Under the pieces are notes generated by a model, which was given only the letters and a program-made list of their open reading frames with translations, searched no databases and was not told where the DNA came from. Positions 8,823 to 17,619 of a stretch of 64,000 nt of DNA are shown one piece after another (position 1 is the stretch's first letter; each line of letters opens with the position of its first letter). This stretch comes from Ensifer sp. MPMI2T (GTDB lineage Bacteria; Pseudomonadota; Alphaproteobacteria; Rhizobiales; Rhizobiaceae): contig NZ_SRXN01000015.1 in the NCBI RefSeq assembly GCF_004827385.1, positions 1-64,000 of the forward strand, written 5' to 3'. The translations under genes and the position numbers were made by a program.

Positions 8823-9168
8823 GGAGGTCGGCAGGCGCCGCGAGCCGGTGCAGCGCCACCGCGCGAGGAAAGCCGGGTCGCTGGCACCTGTCCCTCCGGT
8901 GAGCGCGCGCCCCCGCGGGCCTGCCGGGTGGCGATCCTTACCACGCCGGCGCCGGGCCTTCAGCGGGGCAGTCAGGTTTCTTCCCCTGCCGGGCCAGTTT
9001 CACGCACCGGCCCGGCATTCCTCGCGGGACAAGAAACCTTCTTGTCTCCGCCCGGCGCTGGCGCTGGGCCGCGGCGCCAAGCGCCGCGGTTCCGGCCCGG
9101 CTGTCGCGTGGAAGGGATCGCCGTCAGGCCGCGAGAGGCGCGGCCGCAACCGAATGGAGAGACAAGCC
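8823..9168. other. Very G+C-rich spacer with two inverted-repeat structures
   Basis: No credible gene. Nested inverted repeats occupy 8975-9038: outer arms GGTTTCTT (8975-8982) and AAGAAACC (9031-9038), inner arms TGCCGGGCC (8987-8995) and GGCCCGGCA (9009-9017). A second perfect hairpin has arms CCGCGGCGC (9069-9077) and GCGCCGCGG (9081-9089) with a CAA loop. It could be a structured leader of the DUF2493 gene. Confidence 0.5.
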
Positions 9169-10110
9169 ATGGACCTTTCGCTCCCCCTTGACGACGGCTA
9201 CGAGCCCCACCACGCGTCTTCCCCGACCGGCCGTTTCATCTACGAGATGCAGCTTTACGGCCATCGGCCCTTTCAGGACGAGCCGGACCCAAGACCTCTG
9301 CCCGAAGAGCCCGTCGTCCACTCGGCGCTCACCACGATCTTCGATGCCATGTTCGAGATGCTCGGCGACACGCGGTTGGAGCCCGATCTCGAGGACTTGC
9401 TCTGGTCGACGGTCAATCTCTTCCAGCGCGCCGGCGAGCGCATCCAGCGGGAGTTGCAGGGCAACGAGGACGCGCAACGCGCCGGACAAAGCGAACAAGA
9501 CGGCTCGGAAGTGAAGAGCGTCGAGCTGGAACGGCTGATCGCCGAGGGCATCACGCTTGTGGAGCGCCGCAACGCCTTCGAGTTCATGCGCGATTGTGCG
9601 GCCGACCTCTTCGAGGCTCAGACCGGATCGGCATGGCGGCCGCGCACTGGCTCGAAGGTCAATCACGCCAACATGACGGCGGCGATGATCGACAGCCGCG
9701 ATTTCCTGTCCGCCCGCCGCCGCTCGGAAACCGAGGTGCTGATCCCCGCTGGCACCAAGATCGCCTTTGGCGGCGGCACCGACTACAACGACCACCAGGC
9801 GATCTGGGATGCGCTTGATCGTGCCCGGACGAAGTTCCCGGACATGGTGCTGCTGCACGGCGGCTCACCGAAGGGCGCGGAGCGCATCGCTGCCTGCTGG
9901 GCCGAGACCCGCAAGGTGACGCAGATCGCCTTCAAGCCGAACTGGACGAAGCACGCGAAGGCCGCCCCCTTCCGCCGCAACGACGACATGCTCCTGGTCA
10001 TGCCGAGTGGCGTCATCATCTTCCCGGGCTCGGGCATTACCGGCAACCTCGCCGACAAGGCCCGCCGCTTCGGCATTCCGGTATGGCGCTTCGGAGGGAA
10101 TGGCGCGTGA
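9169..10110 (+). CDS. DUF2493 domain protein
   Basis: A 313-residue protein. The C-terminal third is the DUF2493 (SLOG-like, YspA-type) Rossmann domain: IAFGGGTDYNDHQAIWDAL, then LLHGGSPKGAERIAACWAE and FKPNW. SLOG proteins bind nucleotide-type ligands; the real ligand here is unknown. The N-terminal region is acidic and typical of the plasmid version that follows the toprim gene. GGAGAG precedes the ATG at 9169; an in-frame ATG at 9154 overlaps that site. Confidence 0.8.
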   Translation: MDLSLPLDDGYEPHHASSPTGRFIYEMQLYGHRPFQDEPDPRPLPEEPVVHSALTTIFDAMFEMLGDTRLEPDLEDLLWSTVNLFQRAGERIQRELQGNEDAQRAGQSEQDGSEVKSVELERLIAEGITLVERRNAFEFMRDCAADLFEAQTGSAWRPRTGSKVNHANMTAAMIDSRDFLSARRRSETEVLIPAGTKIAFGGGTDYNDHQAIWDALDRARTKFPDMVLLHGGSPKGAERIAACWAETRKVTQIAFKPNWTKHAKAAPFRRNDDMLLVMPSGVIIFPGSGITGNLADKARRFGIPVWRFGGNGA

Positions 10111-10219
10111 GCGCCATTCCCCTGTCTTGCGTCGTCTCTATCTTCATCTCCACGCCAGAACCGACCTATGCAATCCGTGATACGGAAATGTATATGCGTT
10201 CGCAGTACAGGAGCGAGCC

Positions 10220-10455
10220 ATGGCGAGAACAACGCTCCCAAGCACGGCATTTTCCTCGATGACCGGGCGTGCCAGGCCGCCCGAAGATGTGGGCGGCGTG
10301 CCCGGTTGGAAGCGCTTCCTGGAAATCACGTCGGACAAACAGGACCCCGAACATGCCGACACCAAACGGTGGTGTGGCGGGCATTTCGATCCCGAACTCT
10401 CTCGATCTCGCTGTCGTTGAGAGGACGTGCGCAACGCACCGATCTGCGAACGTGA
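10220..10455 (+). pseudogene. C-terminal remnant of a pRiA4b ORF-3-like protein
   Basis: In the frame from ATG 10220 the segment RPPEDVGGVPGWKRFL, then DPEHADTKRWCGGHFDPE, matches the C-terminus of the plasmid pRiA4b ORF-3 family (IS-associated proteins, usually 180-400 residues). The frame is lost right after FDPE, and the usual continuation (SLDLAVVE) is found in another frame, so at least one frameshift is present on top of the missing N-terminus. The remaining bases to 10619 hold nothing supportable. Confidence 0.55.
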
Positions 10456-10619
10456 AGTCTCGGCTGTATCAGCCACCACTTCACGCAGTGAACCGAAGAC
10501 AGCATGGATCAATACAACGCCACGGCCGTCCCTATATTACTGTGCCGTTAGCATTCCGCCATTGACGATCAAATGGCGATGTCGCGGATTCCCCTGCGCG
10601 GCCCCGAATCAGCCAGGGC

Positions 10620-11024
10620 TCAAAGCGACCAGTCCTCCACCCGCAGGTTCTCAACCCTGTTGAACTCGCCGACATTGTTGGTGACGAGGATCAATCCACG
10701 GGCTTTCGCCTGCCCGGCGATCAGGACGTCATAGGGGCCGATGGGCGTTCCCTTCGCGGCAAGGGCCGCTCGGATTTCTGCCGCGACAAAGGCATCATTC
10801 TGGTCAAAGTCGAGGATCGGAAAGTCCGCCATCAACAAACGCAAGGTTTCGAGGTTGTGTTGGACCTTCGCGCTTTTCTGCGCTCCAAAATAGAGTTCAT
10901 ACGCGACGACCGAAGGTAGGCCGATACTGCCAGGAGGGCTTTGGAGTACACGGCTGACCAATGTATCCGATTTGCCACCGATCAAGGCAATGACGGCGTT
11001 GGTGTCGAGAAGATGCGAGATCAC
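10620..11024 (-). CDS. vapC: VapC-type PIN toxin
   Basis: A 134-residue PIN-domain ribonuclease. The acidic residues of the active site are visible: LLDTNAVIAL (first Asp), SVVAYELYFGAQ (Glu), PIGPYDVLIAGQA (Asp) and LVTNNVGEF near the end. Characterised VapC enzymes of this subfamily cut initiator tRNA. The gene overlaps vapB by 4 nt (ATGA), so the pair is translationally coupled. Full length, no damage seen. Confidence 0.92.
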   Translation of the reverse strand: MISHLLDTNAVIALIGGKSDTLVSRVLQSPPGSIGLPSVVAYELYFGAQKSAKVQHNLETLRLLMADFPILDFDQNDAFVAAEIRAALAAKGTPIGPYDVLIAGQAKARGLILVTNNVGEFNRVENLRVEDWSL

Positions 11025-11281
11025 TGAAACACCGTGTCAAGATCCGGCCGATCCTGCTGTTCCGGCTGCTCGCGCCCGCTCTCGATAAAGTCTTCACTCA
11101 TGCCACGGGCCAGCGCTGCCTTCAGCGACGACCATGGCTCGCCCTCCTCGACGTGCGGGCGCAGAATGAGAGCATCGCCCTCCTGCGTGATCTCCACACG
11201 GTCGACATTGAAGCGGAATTCTTTCGGCAGGCGGACGGCCTGCGAGTTTCCGGACTGGAATACCCGTGCAAGATGGGGCAT
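11021..11281 (-). CDS. vapB: VapB-type AbrB-fold antitoxin
   Basis: An 86-residue antitoxin. The first about 45 residues form the swapped-hairpin AbrB/MazE DNA-binding fold (RVFQSGNSQAVRLPKEFRF), followed by the variable tail that blocks VapC. The frame extends upstream, but GGGAGG lies 5 nt before the ATG at 11281, and family alignments start with this Met. It should repress its own promoter together with VapC. Confidence 0.9.
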   Translation of the reverse strand: MPHLARVFQSGNSQAVRLPKEFRFNVDRVEITQEGDALILRPHVEEGEPWSSLKAALARGMSEDFIESGREQPEQQDRPDLDTVFQ

Positions 11282-11297
11282 GCTCGCCTCCCTCATG

Positions 11298-11340
11298 TAT
11301 CTACTGAGACGTATATACGGCCTTTTAGCCCTCAATTCAA
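11298..11340 (-). promoter_or_regulatory. vapBC promoter and probable operator
   Basis: On the minus strand: -35 TTGAAT (complement of 11335-11340), 17-nt spacer, -10 TATATA (11312-11317). An imperfect inverted repeat GTATCTAC/GTATATAC (about 11298-11318) overlaps the -10 and lies 17 nt before the vapB start, a good site for VapBC autorepression. Confidence 0.55.
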
Positions 11341-11816
11341 GAAGGGGAGGTCACTTGATCGCATCCGGCGATCCGCCCGACCGCGCTCTATTTCGCCAAT
11401 CTGGCTCTACGAAGCCTTCGCGCCTGAAGATGTAACGACCCTTACGCTGTCCGGGTACTCAATCGTATGGGGTGAACGAGCTCCGGCCCCGATTGCTGCG
11501 GATCGCCGCAACAGCCGGGTATCCGCCGAGGAGATTGCGGTCGTGCCGAGGACAGCGGACAAGATATCGAAGGTCCGACTGGTCGATTTCGGCGCTGGTC
11601 AGCTTCGCGAGACACTGCGGCTTGGGTCTGCTGGCTATGGGCTCACAGCTGCCGTCTCAACGTCATCCGAGATGTGGCGGCAGCGGAGGGTGCTCGCTCG
11701 CAGTGGTTGGCACGTCGGGCGAAAAGGACATTGCGCTCGGCGGTGTGTCCGCGTTGGAAGGCGCTGGCGGCCTTGTGGCAGATGTGAACCGGGTGGCCTC
11801 TATGGTTTGTCGTGGG
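11341..11816. other. Gene-free stretch with a possible minus-strand coding remnant
   Basis: No plus-strand gene can be supported. On the minus strand, downstream of the duplicated leader at 11817-11925, a short open stretch to about 11663 starts where the paralogous leader has ATG but here reads ATA. It translates to a Pro/Thr-rich sequence (RPPAPSNADTPPS) without a known family. It looks like a decayed gene. Confidence 0.35.
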
Positions 11817-12094
11817 CTTCGGTTGCTCGGGACCATTCCCGTTTCTATGTCGCCCTTTAGCCGACCGCCTGCTTTTGCGGTCAACCCCTGAAGGGGTACG
11901 TCTCGACGAAAATTCTGCAAAATTCGATTTCGGTTCTTTCACGCGGGCGCCTGGCGCATTCCCACCCGCGAGCGGGGTGAAAGAGCGCCCGCCTTTTGGC
12001 GGAAAATAGAATTTTGCAGAATTTTCGTCGAAATGACCGCAGCAGACCGGCCGTCTCTTCGCGCGCCATCGGGAATGGTCCCGAGCAACCGAAG
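11817..12094. repeat. Large interrupted inverted repeat of gene leaders
   Basis: Two perfect inverted pairs: 25 bp at 11817-11841 against 12070-12094, and 23 bp at 11903-11925 against 12009-12031. The sequence between the two blocks differs between arms (61 versus 38 nt) although CTGC..GCGGTCA is shared. The right arm is the 5' leader of the DUF736 gene, including its GAAGGAG. The left arm is therefore an inverted copy of that leader. Confidence 0.8.
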
Positions 12095-12105
12095 GAGACA
12101 GTACC

Positions 12106-12429
12106 ATGGCCACCACGATCGCAACCCTTACCCAGAAGACCGACGGCACCCTCGAAGGCGTCTTCGCCACCATCCGCGTCAACGCCCCGATCGCCATCGT
12201 GCCGAACGCCAACAAGTCGAGCGACGAGGCCCCAGACTACCGCGTCATCCACCGAAAGACCGGCTTCGAGATCGGCGCAGCCTGGAACCGCATTGCCCGC
12301 CAGACCGGCGAAGAATATCTCTCGGTCAAGCTGGAGGCCCCGGAGATCGGGGTGATCTTCGGTAACCTCGCTTCCGCTCCCGGCGGCGATCCGAACCGCA
12401 AGGTGATCCTCTGGAACAACCCGAACTGA
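12106..12429 (+). CDS. DUF736 family protein
   Basis: A 107-residue protein of DUF736, a family of small conserved proteins on alphaproteobacterial plasmids. Seen: IATLTQKTDGTLEGVFATI near the start, then APDYRVIHRKTGFEIGAAW and a C-terminal LWNNPN-type end. GAAGGAG lies 9 nt before the ATG. Function unknown; the fold is predicted to be mainly beta. Its leader is duplicated in inverted orientation about 200 nt upstream, and a strong hairpin follows the stop. Confidence 0.85.
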   Translation: MATTIATLTQKTDGTLEGVFATIRVNAPIAIVPNANKSSDEAPDYRVIHRKTGFEIGAAWNRIARQTGEEYLSVKLEAPEIGVIFGNLASAPGGDPNRKVILWNNPN

Positions 12430-12439
12430 ACGCTGGACG

Positions 12440-12467
12440 ACCGGCCCCGAGCAATCGGGGCCGGTTT
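12440..12467 (+). terminator. Strong hairpin after DUF736
   Basis: Arms ACCGGCCCCGA (12440-12450) and TCGGGGCCGGT (12455-12465), GCAA tetraloop, 11-bp stem, followed by TT. It begins 10 nt past the DUF736 stop. Bases 12468-12775 show no supported gene. Confidence 0.65.
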
Positions 12468-12775
12468 CGCCGCCTGCTTTGAAAGCATCGCGTGTTGTTG
12501 TGGAACGGAAGCAGGCATCGAGCCCGCTCCCGCTCCTTCGCTCGTGCCATACGAGACGAAAGCCTGTCTGCTCAGATCGCCAAGTCTGCCATGAGCGCTC
12601 GCGCCGCTTCAAGGATGAGCGGTCCCCCCAATTTTCAGTCGCCGCCCGCAAGGGCGCCGCCAGAAAATCGGCTCCCCCACTCGCCGCCGCTGGCGGTCGC
12701 TCCGCGATCCTTGACCCGGCCCGATCCTCACGACTCCGGACGTCATCCTTCACACTATCCAAGGAGATGACGACG

Positions 12776-12943
12776 ATGACGATTACACTCGAAATCCATA
12801 TCGGGGAACTTCGCGCTGAACTGCGTAACGCCGACCCTGCCGAGCGCCGCCAGATCGAGGCCGAGCTGGAGCTCGCTCGGGCCGAACTGATCGCTGCAAT
12901 GGGTGAGCAGGATGGCACGGTCGACGCTGAGCCGCCCTTTTGA
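12776..12943 (+). CDS. Small conserved hypothetical protein
   Basis: A 55-residue, highly charged helical protein (MTITLEIHIGELRAELRNAD, then QIEAELELARAELIAAM). AAGGAG at 12761-12766 is 9 nt before the ATG at 12776, and the ATG at 12767 is too close to it. The sequence predicts a beta strand and an amphipathic helix, perhaps a coiled-coil dimer. Small genes of this kind accompany DUF736 on rhizobial plasmids. Function unknown. Confidence 0.55.
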   Translation: MTITLEIHIGELRAELRNADPAERRQIEAELELARAELIAAMGEQDGTVDAEPPF

Positions 12944-13542
12944 GGCGGCTTCTCTGTCCGTTCCAATCGCCACCTGACCGCGTCTGCGGCGAGGCGAGGG
13001 TGCGCCCGCAGGCCGCCACTGCTCGGCCGGGGCCGATGTCCGTTGATGTCAGGTTTGTCGCAATTGTTGGGCGCGGTCGATATCCGCGGTTGTGCTGTCG
13101 CCATCGGGATCCGTTCGAAATGGTGTGCCGTCGTCCGACCGCGGACACCGATACGTCTCCAACGGCGAAAGTGGCGAGGGCGAGCCGGCTTCACCTGGCC
13201 TGCTATTCGCTCGCTCACGGAGCCCGCAGACGGCCCAACAGCCTCCAACGGTCACGCTGCGATCCTTCGGATGTCTGGCGACCCGTTCTTGCTTTGATCT
13301 TCTCTGTCGGTTGGACTCTCGCGAGCGAGTTAGTTTGTCGCGGTCAGGCAGGCGCAATTGGCCCGGCGAGGATGCGCCATGATTGAGGGACGGGCTTTCA
13401 CGGAGGCAGGCCAAAAGATCGGACGAGCAAGTGCGACTCGTCGACTATTGCGGTTCGTCGCAAGATTGCCTCTCTCCATCTTCGTCGGCATCGCGCGCAC
13501 ATTCTTCCATGGCGCGGGCTATCTGGCTTCTATGTGCTTTGC
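12944..13542. other. Gene-free stretch
   Basis: Both strands have only short frames with unconvincing composition (for example 13049-13414 on the minus strand). No promoter, hairpin or family match stands out. Confidence 0.4.
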
Positions 13543-13761
13543 ATGTTCCGCGCGGTAATCGGGATGATGACGCTGGCGGCGATCGTGATGGTGCCGATGT
13601 CGATCGTCGTCTTCGCCCATCCCGATGCGGCGAACGGAATGCCCTTCTGGGCCTTCATCCTGATGGCAATCGGCCTCGTCACCCTCGTCCGCGGCTACGC
13701 GCTCTTCGTCGACTGGATCGCTCCGCCGGGTGCGGAGGATCCCTTTGACTGGTACCGCTAA
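13543..13761 (+). CDS. Small two-helix membrane protein
   Basis: A 72-residue protein with two predicted transmembrane segments (IGMMTLAAIVMVPMSIVVF and WAFILMAIGLVTLVRGYALF) and a short C-terminal tail PGAEDPFDWYR. No family recognised. The start is uncertain: a GTG at 13534 is in frame just upstream, and neither has a clear Shine-Dalgarno. The hydrophobic pattern makes it more than a chance frame. Confidence 0.4.
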   Translation: MFRAVIGMMTLAAIVMVPMSIVVFAHPDAANGMPFWAFILMAIGLVTLVRGYALFVDWIAPPGAEDPFDWYR

Positions 13762-13819
13762 CGGCTTTGTTCCTGGGAAATCACCACCGCGGTATCAACG
13801 ACATAGCAGCAATCTCGCT

Positions 13820-14125
13820 TCAACGTTTACGCACGAATTCGGTTCGCAGGACGAGACCCTTGATCCCCTCGTAGCGGCAGTCGATTTCCTCGGGATTGTC
13901 GGTCAGGCGGATCGACCTGATGACGGCACCCTGCTTCAGCGTCTGGTTGGCACCCTTGACCTTCAGGTCCTTGATGAGGGTGACAGAATCCCCGTCGGCA
14001 AGGACATTGCCGCTTGCGTCCCGAACGACGAATTTGCCGGCACCCGCTGCTACTGCCAACTCCGAGGCCGGTCGCCATTCGCCGGTCACCTCGTCATAAA
14101 CATAATCGTCGTCTTCGTTGGCCAT
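13820..14125 (-). CDS. phnA: PhnA/YjdM-family protein
   Basis: A 101-residue protein whose C-terminal 65 residues are the PhnA domain (LADGDSVTLIKDLKVKGAN, LTDNPEEIDCRYEG, VLRTEFVRKR). The N-terminal zinc ribbon of the enterobacterial protein is replaced by an acidic segment (EDDDYVYDEVTGEW), which is the usual rhizobial form as I remember it. The old name, alkylphosphonate uptake, is not supported functionally; the role is unknown. Start chosen at the conserved MANEDDDY; the frame extends upstream. Confidence 0.8.
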   Translation of the reverse strand: MANEDDDYVYDEVTGEWRPASELAVAAGAGKFVVRDASGNVLADGDSVTLIKDLKVKGANQTLKQGAVIRSIRLTDNPEEIDCRYEGIKGLVLRTEFVRKR

Positions 14126-14241
14126 CTTGTCTACCACCGTTGTTTGGACGTCGATGCCGGTATCGCATGCAAGCCACCGGCGCAATAGGCGTGGGTTGGA
14201 CTTGGTCGCGATGCCTTCCCTCTCGGGTGGCGCATTCTTGT

Positions 14242-14928
14242 TTAGTTGCGTACGAAACGGTTGGTTTTTGCTGCCCGATCCATCTCCTTTCGCCGGAAGT
14301 ACATCGCCCGCCCGCAGCGGATCGGACTATGGCCCTGCACGATGATGATCTGCTCGTCCTTGCGCAGCGACTGGGTGATCTCGTGCGGCATGATCAACGG
14401 GCGGCGCTGGTAGTTGACGCTTTCCGATTTGCGCGTGCTACCGTTCTTATTGTCCCAACCGATGTTGCGAGAGCGGGCCGGTACCTCGACGGTCATTTCC
14501 CCGCATTGAGCCGAGACGTTGCGCGCGGTATCGAGCGCCTTGATTGCGGCGTAGCTCGCGAAAGCGCAGCCATCGATCCAGGACGTCGCGCCGTCCTTCC
14601 CGAAATGTCGCTCCAATTGTCCGACCGACTGGTACATGAGCATCACCGAGATGCCGTATTTGCGCCCGCGGTCGCGGGCCTCCTCCAGCACCCGCATGTA
14701 GCCAAGCAGATCCACCTCATCGAGCATGAACAGCGCCCGGCGCTTGAATGCGCCATCGGCCTGGACCATGGCATTGAGGAGCGAGCCGATGATGACGCGG
14801 CCGATGCCCGGATAGGAGCGCAGGATCGACGCGGGGATGTTGAGGAAGACGTCCTTCGTGCCCGAGGCGATATCGCTCGATCTGAACGCATTGCCGCAGA
14901 CGAGCGCCGCGTAGCTGTCGAGCGACAA
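14242..14928 (-). pseudogene. traG: C-terminal part of a TraG/VirD4 coupling protein
   Basis: 228 residues matching the C-terminal third of the type IV coupling ATPase: GTKDVFLNIP, ALFMLDEVDLLGYM (Walker B), SVMLMYQSVGQL, CAFASYAAIKALDTAR, and the tail QIIIVQGHSPIRCGRAMYFRR. The N-terminal membrane segments and Walker A, about 400 residues, are missing. The cut lies at about 14930, where the similarly cut virB9 begins on the other strand. Not functional as a coupling protein. Confidence 0.85.
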
Positions 14929-14930
14929 CC

Positions 14931-15407
14931 ACTGCGTATTTTTACGTCAAGTACCGCTATCCGGCCGATGAAGCCGAGCGCCGTCGCCAGGCGGCCGCAG
15001 CTCGAGCGATCGCGGCGCAGGCCAAGCAAGCAGACAATGTGCTGGCGATGCACGAGGCCTATGGGCCGCGGAACTGGCGTTACTCCGCACAAGGCGCCGC
15101 GGCGCTGGAGCCGCAGTCGGTCTACGACAATGGCAAGATCACGACCTTTGCCTTTATCGGCAATCAGGAGATGCCCGCCATTTACATCGAGAACTCGGAC
15201 GGCAGCGAGAGCCTGGTGCCGAAATCGGTCGATGGCAATCTGGTCCTCGTCCACGCGATCAGCCGGAAGTTCATCCTGCGAAGGGGAGGGGACGTCCTCT
15301 GCGTCTTCAATGAGGCCTATGACCGGGTCGGCATCAACCCTGACACCAACACGACTTCACCGTCGGTCGAGCGCGTCGTGCGGATCGACGGTGGCGGAGT
15401 GCAATAG
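14931..15407 (+). pseudogene. virB9: C-terminal part of VirB9
   Basis: Open from the junction at about 14931 (TAYFYVKYRYPADEAE) to 15407, matching the second half of VirB9, the outer-membrane-proximal core subunit of type IV secretion: EAYGPRNWRYSAQG, TTFAFIGNQEMPAIYI and FNEAYDRVGINPDT are the beta-sandwich that meets VirB7/VirB10. Signal peptide and N-terminal domain are gone, and no start codon is near the junction. It is followed at 10 nt by virB10. Confidence 0.85.
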
Positions 15408-15416
15408 GAGGCGGCG

Positions 15417-16589
15417 ATGACTCAAGAACACGAAAGCCGCATACCCGGCGAGCGCGCCGAGAGCCTCACGGGCAGGCGAATCGACAACAATCCCGTCCTG
15501 AAGCGGGGCGCGGTGGCGCTGGCCGTCGTTGCCTTTGTTGCCTTCGCGCTCTGGTCGATGAGCGGCGAGAAGACGCCGACGGACCCCACGAGACCGGAAC
15601 GGGTGATCATCCGGCAGACGACGAACTTCGAACCGGCCAAGGAAAAGGTCGAGCCCGTTCCGGCCGAGCCGGAAGTGAAGCTGCCGACGCCGGTGGTCAC
15701 CCAGGAGGTGCCGGAAGAGGATCCGCTGCTCGATTCCGCCCGCCGCGCGCCGGTCATGGCCTATAGCGGCGGACAGAAAACCGCGACGTCGCGCCGTGAA
15801 GGCGAAGAGCCCACGATCTCGTCGGACGGCAATTTCCTGCCGCTCGAAGACAACATGATGGGCCAGAACACGCCCACCGCTGATGAGCAGCGGTTCAATG
15901 GGTTGCTTCGGCCGACCAAGCTCGAGGGCTCGCGCGCCGGCACGCTCAGCAATCGAAACTTCATCGTTGCGATGGGCACCTCGATACCCTGTGTGCTGGA
16001 AACGGCCATGGCGTCGGATCAGCCCGGCTTCACCAGTTGCGTGATCAACCGGGACGTCCTGTCGGACAATGGCCGGGTCGTGCTGATGGAGAAAGGCACC
16101 CAGCTCGTCGGCGAGTATCGCGGCGGCCTTCACCGAGGACAAAGGCGCCTCTTCGTGCTCTGGAACCGGGCAAAGACGCCGAAGGGCGTCATCGTCACCT
16201 TGGCCTCGCCGGCGACGGATGCGCTCGGCCGCGCCGGCGTGGATGGCTATGTCGACACGCACTGGTGGGAGCGGTTCGGAAGTGCGCTTCTCCTTTCCAT
16301 CGTAGGCGACGCCACGAGCTATGCCAGCAGCCGCCTGCAGGACAGCGACGTCGACGCGCAGAACACGACAAGCGCAGGCCAGCAAGCGGCAGCGATCGCT
16401 GTCGAGCAATCGATCAACATTCCGCCGACGCTCAACAAACATCAGGGTGAGTTGGTCTCGATCTTCGTGGCGCGCGATCTCGACTTTTCCGGGGTCTACC
16501 GATTGCGGGTGAGCGAGCCGGAAAACAAGGTCCTCGACCGGGCGGTGCTGGGGGACTTCAGGCCGCAGTCAACGCTCGTGACGAAGTAG
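15417..16589 (+). CDS. virB10: VirB10 type IV secretion core protein
   Basis: A 390-residue protein with the VirB10 layout: short cytoplasmic N-terminus, one inner-membrane helix (about 33-50, AVALAVVAFVAFALWS), a Pro/Glu-rich periplasmic linker (about 60-110), and the TrbI-like beta-barrel domain (about 170-385) with MGTSIPCVLETAM, GYVDTHWWERFGSALLLS and IFVARDLDFSGVYRL. VirB10 spans both membranes and senses ATP use. GGAGG precedes the start. The gene is intact although its upstream partner virB9 is not. Confidence 0.92.
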   Translation: MTQEHESRIPGERAESLTGRRIDNNPVLKRGAVALAVVAFVAFALWSMSGEKTPTDPTRPERVIIRQTTNFEPAKEKVEPVPAEPEVKLPTPVVTQEVPEEDPLLDSARRAPVMAYSGGQKTATSRREGEEPTISSDGNFLPLEDNMMGQNTPTADEQRFNGLLRPTKLEGSRAGTLSNRNFIVAMGTSIPCVLETAMASDQPGFTSCVINRDVLSDNGRVVLMEKGTQLVGEYRGGLHRGQRRLFVLWNRAKTPKGVIVTLASPATDALGRAGVDGYVDTHWWERFGSALLLSIVGDATSYASSRLQDSDVDAQNTTSAGQQAAAIAVEQSINIPPTLNKHQGELVSIFVARDLDFSGVYRLRVSEPENKVLDRAVLGDFRPQSTLVTK

Positions 16590-16599
16590 GGAAGGGGTT

Positions 16600-17589
16600 A
16601 TGACCGAGGGTCCTGACGCGGCGGTCGTGCGTGAGCTGCTCTCTCCGTTTTCGCCGTTCTTGAACGATACCTCGCTCTACGAAGTCATCGTAAATCGGCC
16701 CGGGCAGGTGCTGACCGAAGGCGCCGGTGGTTGGCGGACCCATGATCTGCCGGAGCTTACTTTCGAAAAGTTGATGCGCCTTGCCCGGGCCGTGGCCAGT
16801 TTCTCCCATCAATCCATTGATGAAACGCGGCCGATCCTGTCGGCGACACTGCCGGGGGACGAACGGATCCAGATCGTCATTCCGCCGGCCACGACCAGGG
16901 ACACGGTCAGCCTCACCATTCGAAAGCCATCCTCGGTCACGTTCACGCTCGATGATCTGGAAGAAAGAGAGTTCTTCTCCGAGACGCGAGCAGCCAGCGA
17001 CGAGGCCTCGACGCAGGACCAGGATTTGCTGGCGCTCTACCGTGCCGGTCGCTTCAAGGATTTTCTGCGAGAAGCCGTCATCGCACGAAAAAACATCATC
17101 ATCTCGGGCGCAACCGGATCGGCCAAGACGACGCTTTCGAAAGCGCTGATCAAGCACATTCCCGAATATGAGCGGATCATTTCGATCGAGGACACTCCGG
17201 AGTTGCTTATTCCGCAGCCTAACCACGTGCGGCTGTTCTATTCGAAAGGCGCGCAGGGGCTCTCCACTGCCGGTCCCAAAGAACTACTGGAATCTTGTCT
17301 CAGGATGCGGCCGGACCGAATTTTGTTGCAGGAGCTGCGCGATGGGACTGCCTTTTATTACATTCGCAACGTCAACTCCGGTCATCCGGGATCGATAACG
17401 ACCGTGCATGCGGATTCCGCCGAGCTTGCTTTCCAACAATTGACACTTCTTATGAAGGAATCCGAAGGAGGGCGCAATTTGGGTCGCGAAGACATCGATC
17501 AATTGTTGAGGGCCTCCATCGACGTCATTGTTCAATGCAAGCGACTGGGAGGTCGGTTTCGTGCAACAGAAATCTACGTTCGAGCCTAA
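16600..17589 (+). CDS. virB11: VirB11 type IV secretion ATPase
   Basis: A 329-residue hexameric traffic ATPase. Walker A is GATGSAKT (170-177): the glycine normally before the lysine is Ala here. The Asp box is IISIEDTPEL (about 193-202), Walker B lies in MRPDRILLQELRDG, and the His box is HPGSITTVHAD. Length is normal. It lies 10 nt after virB10. The other VirB components are missing from this window, so a working apparatus cannot be encoded here alone. Confidence 0.92.
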   Translation: MTEGPDAAVVRELLSPFSPFLNDTSLYEVIVNRPGQVLTEGAGGWRTHDLPELTFEKLMRLARAVASFSHQSIDETRPILSATLPGDERIQIVIPPATTRDTVSLTIRKPSSVTFTLDDLEEREFFSETRAASDEASTQDQDLLALYRAGRFKDFLREAVIARKNIIISGATGSAKTTLSKALIKHIPEYERIISIEDTPELLIPQPNHVRLFYSKGAQGLSTAGPKELLESCLRMRPDRILLQELRDGTAFYYIRNVNSGHPGSITTVHADSAELAFQQLTLLMKESEGGRNLGREDIDQLLRASIDVIVQCKRLGGRFRATEIYVRA

Positions 17590-17619
17590 AATTGTAGGCC
17601 CGCCGGTTCATCGCCGCTG

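Noticed and set aside
11153-11860. 235-codon plus-strand ORF across the vapB region
   Set aside because: The first part is antisense to vapB and its promoter; the rest has no family and runs into the duplicated leader.
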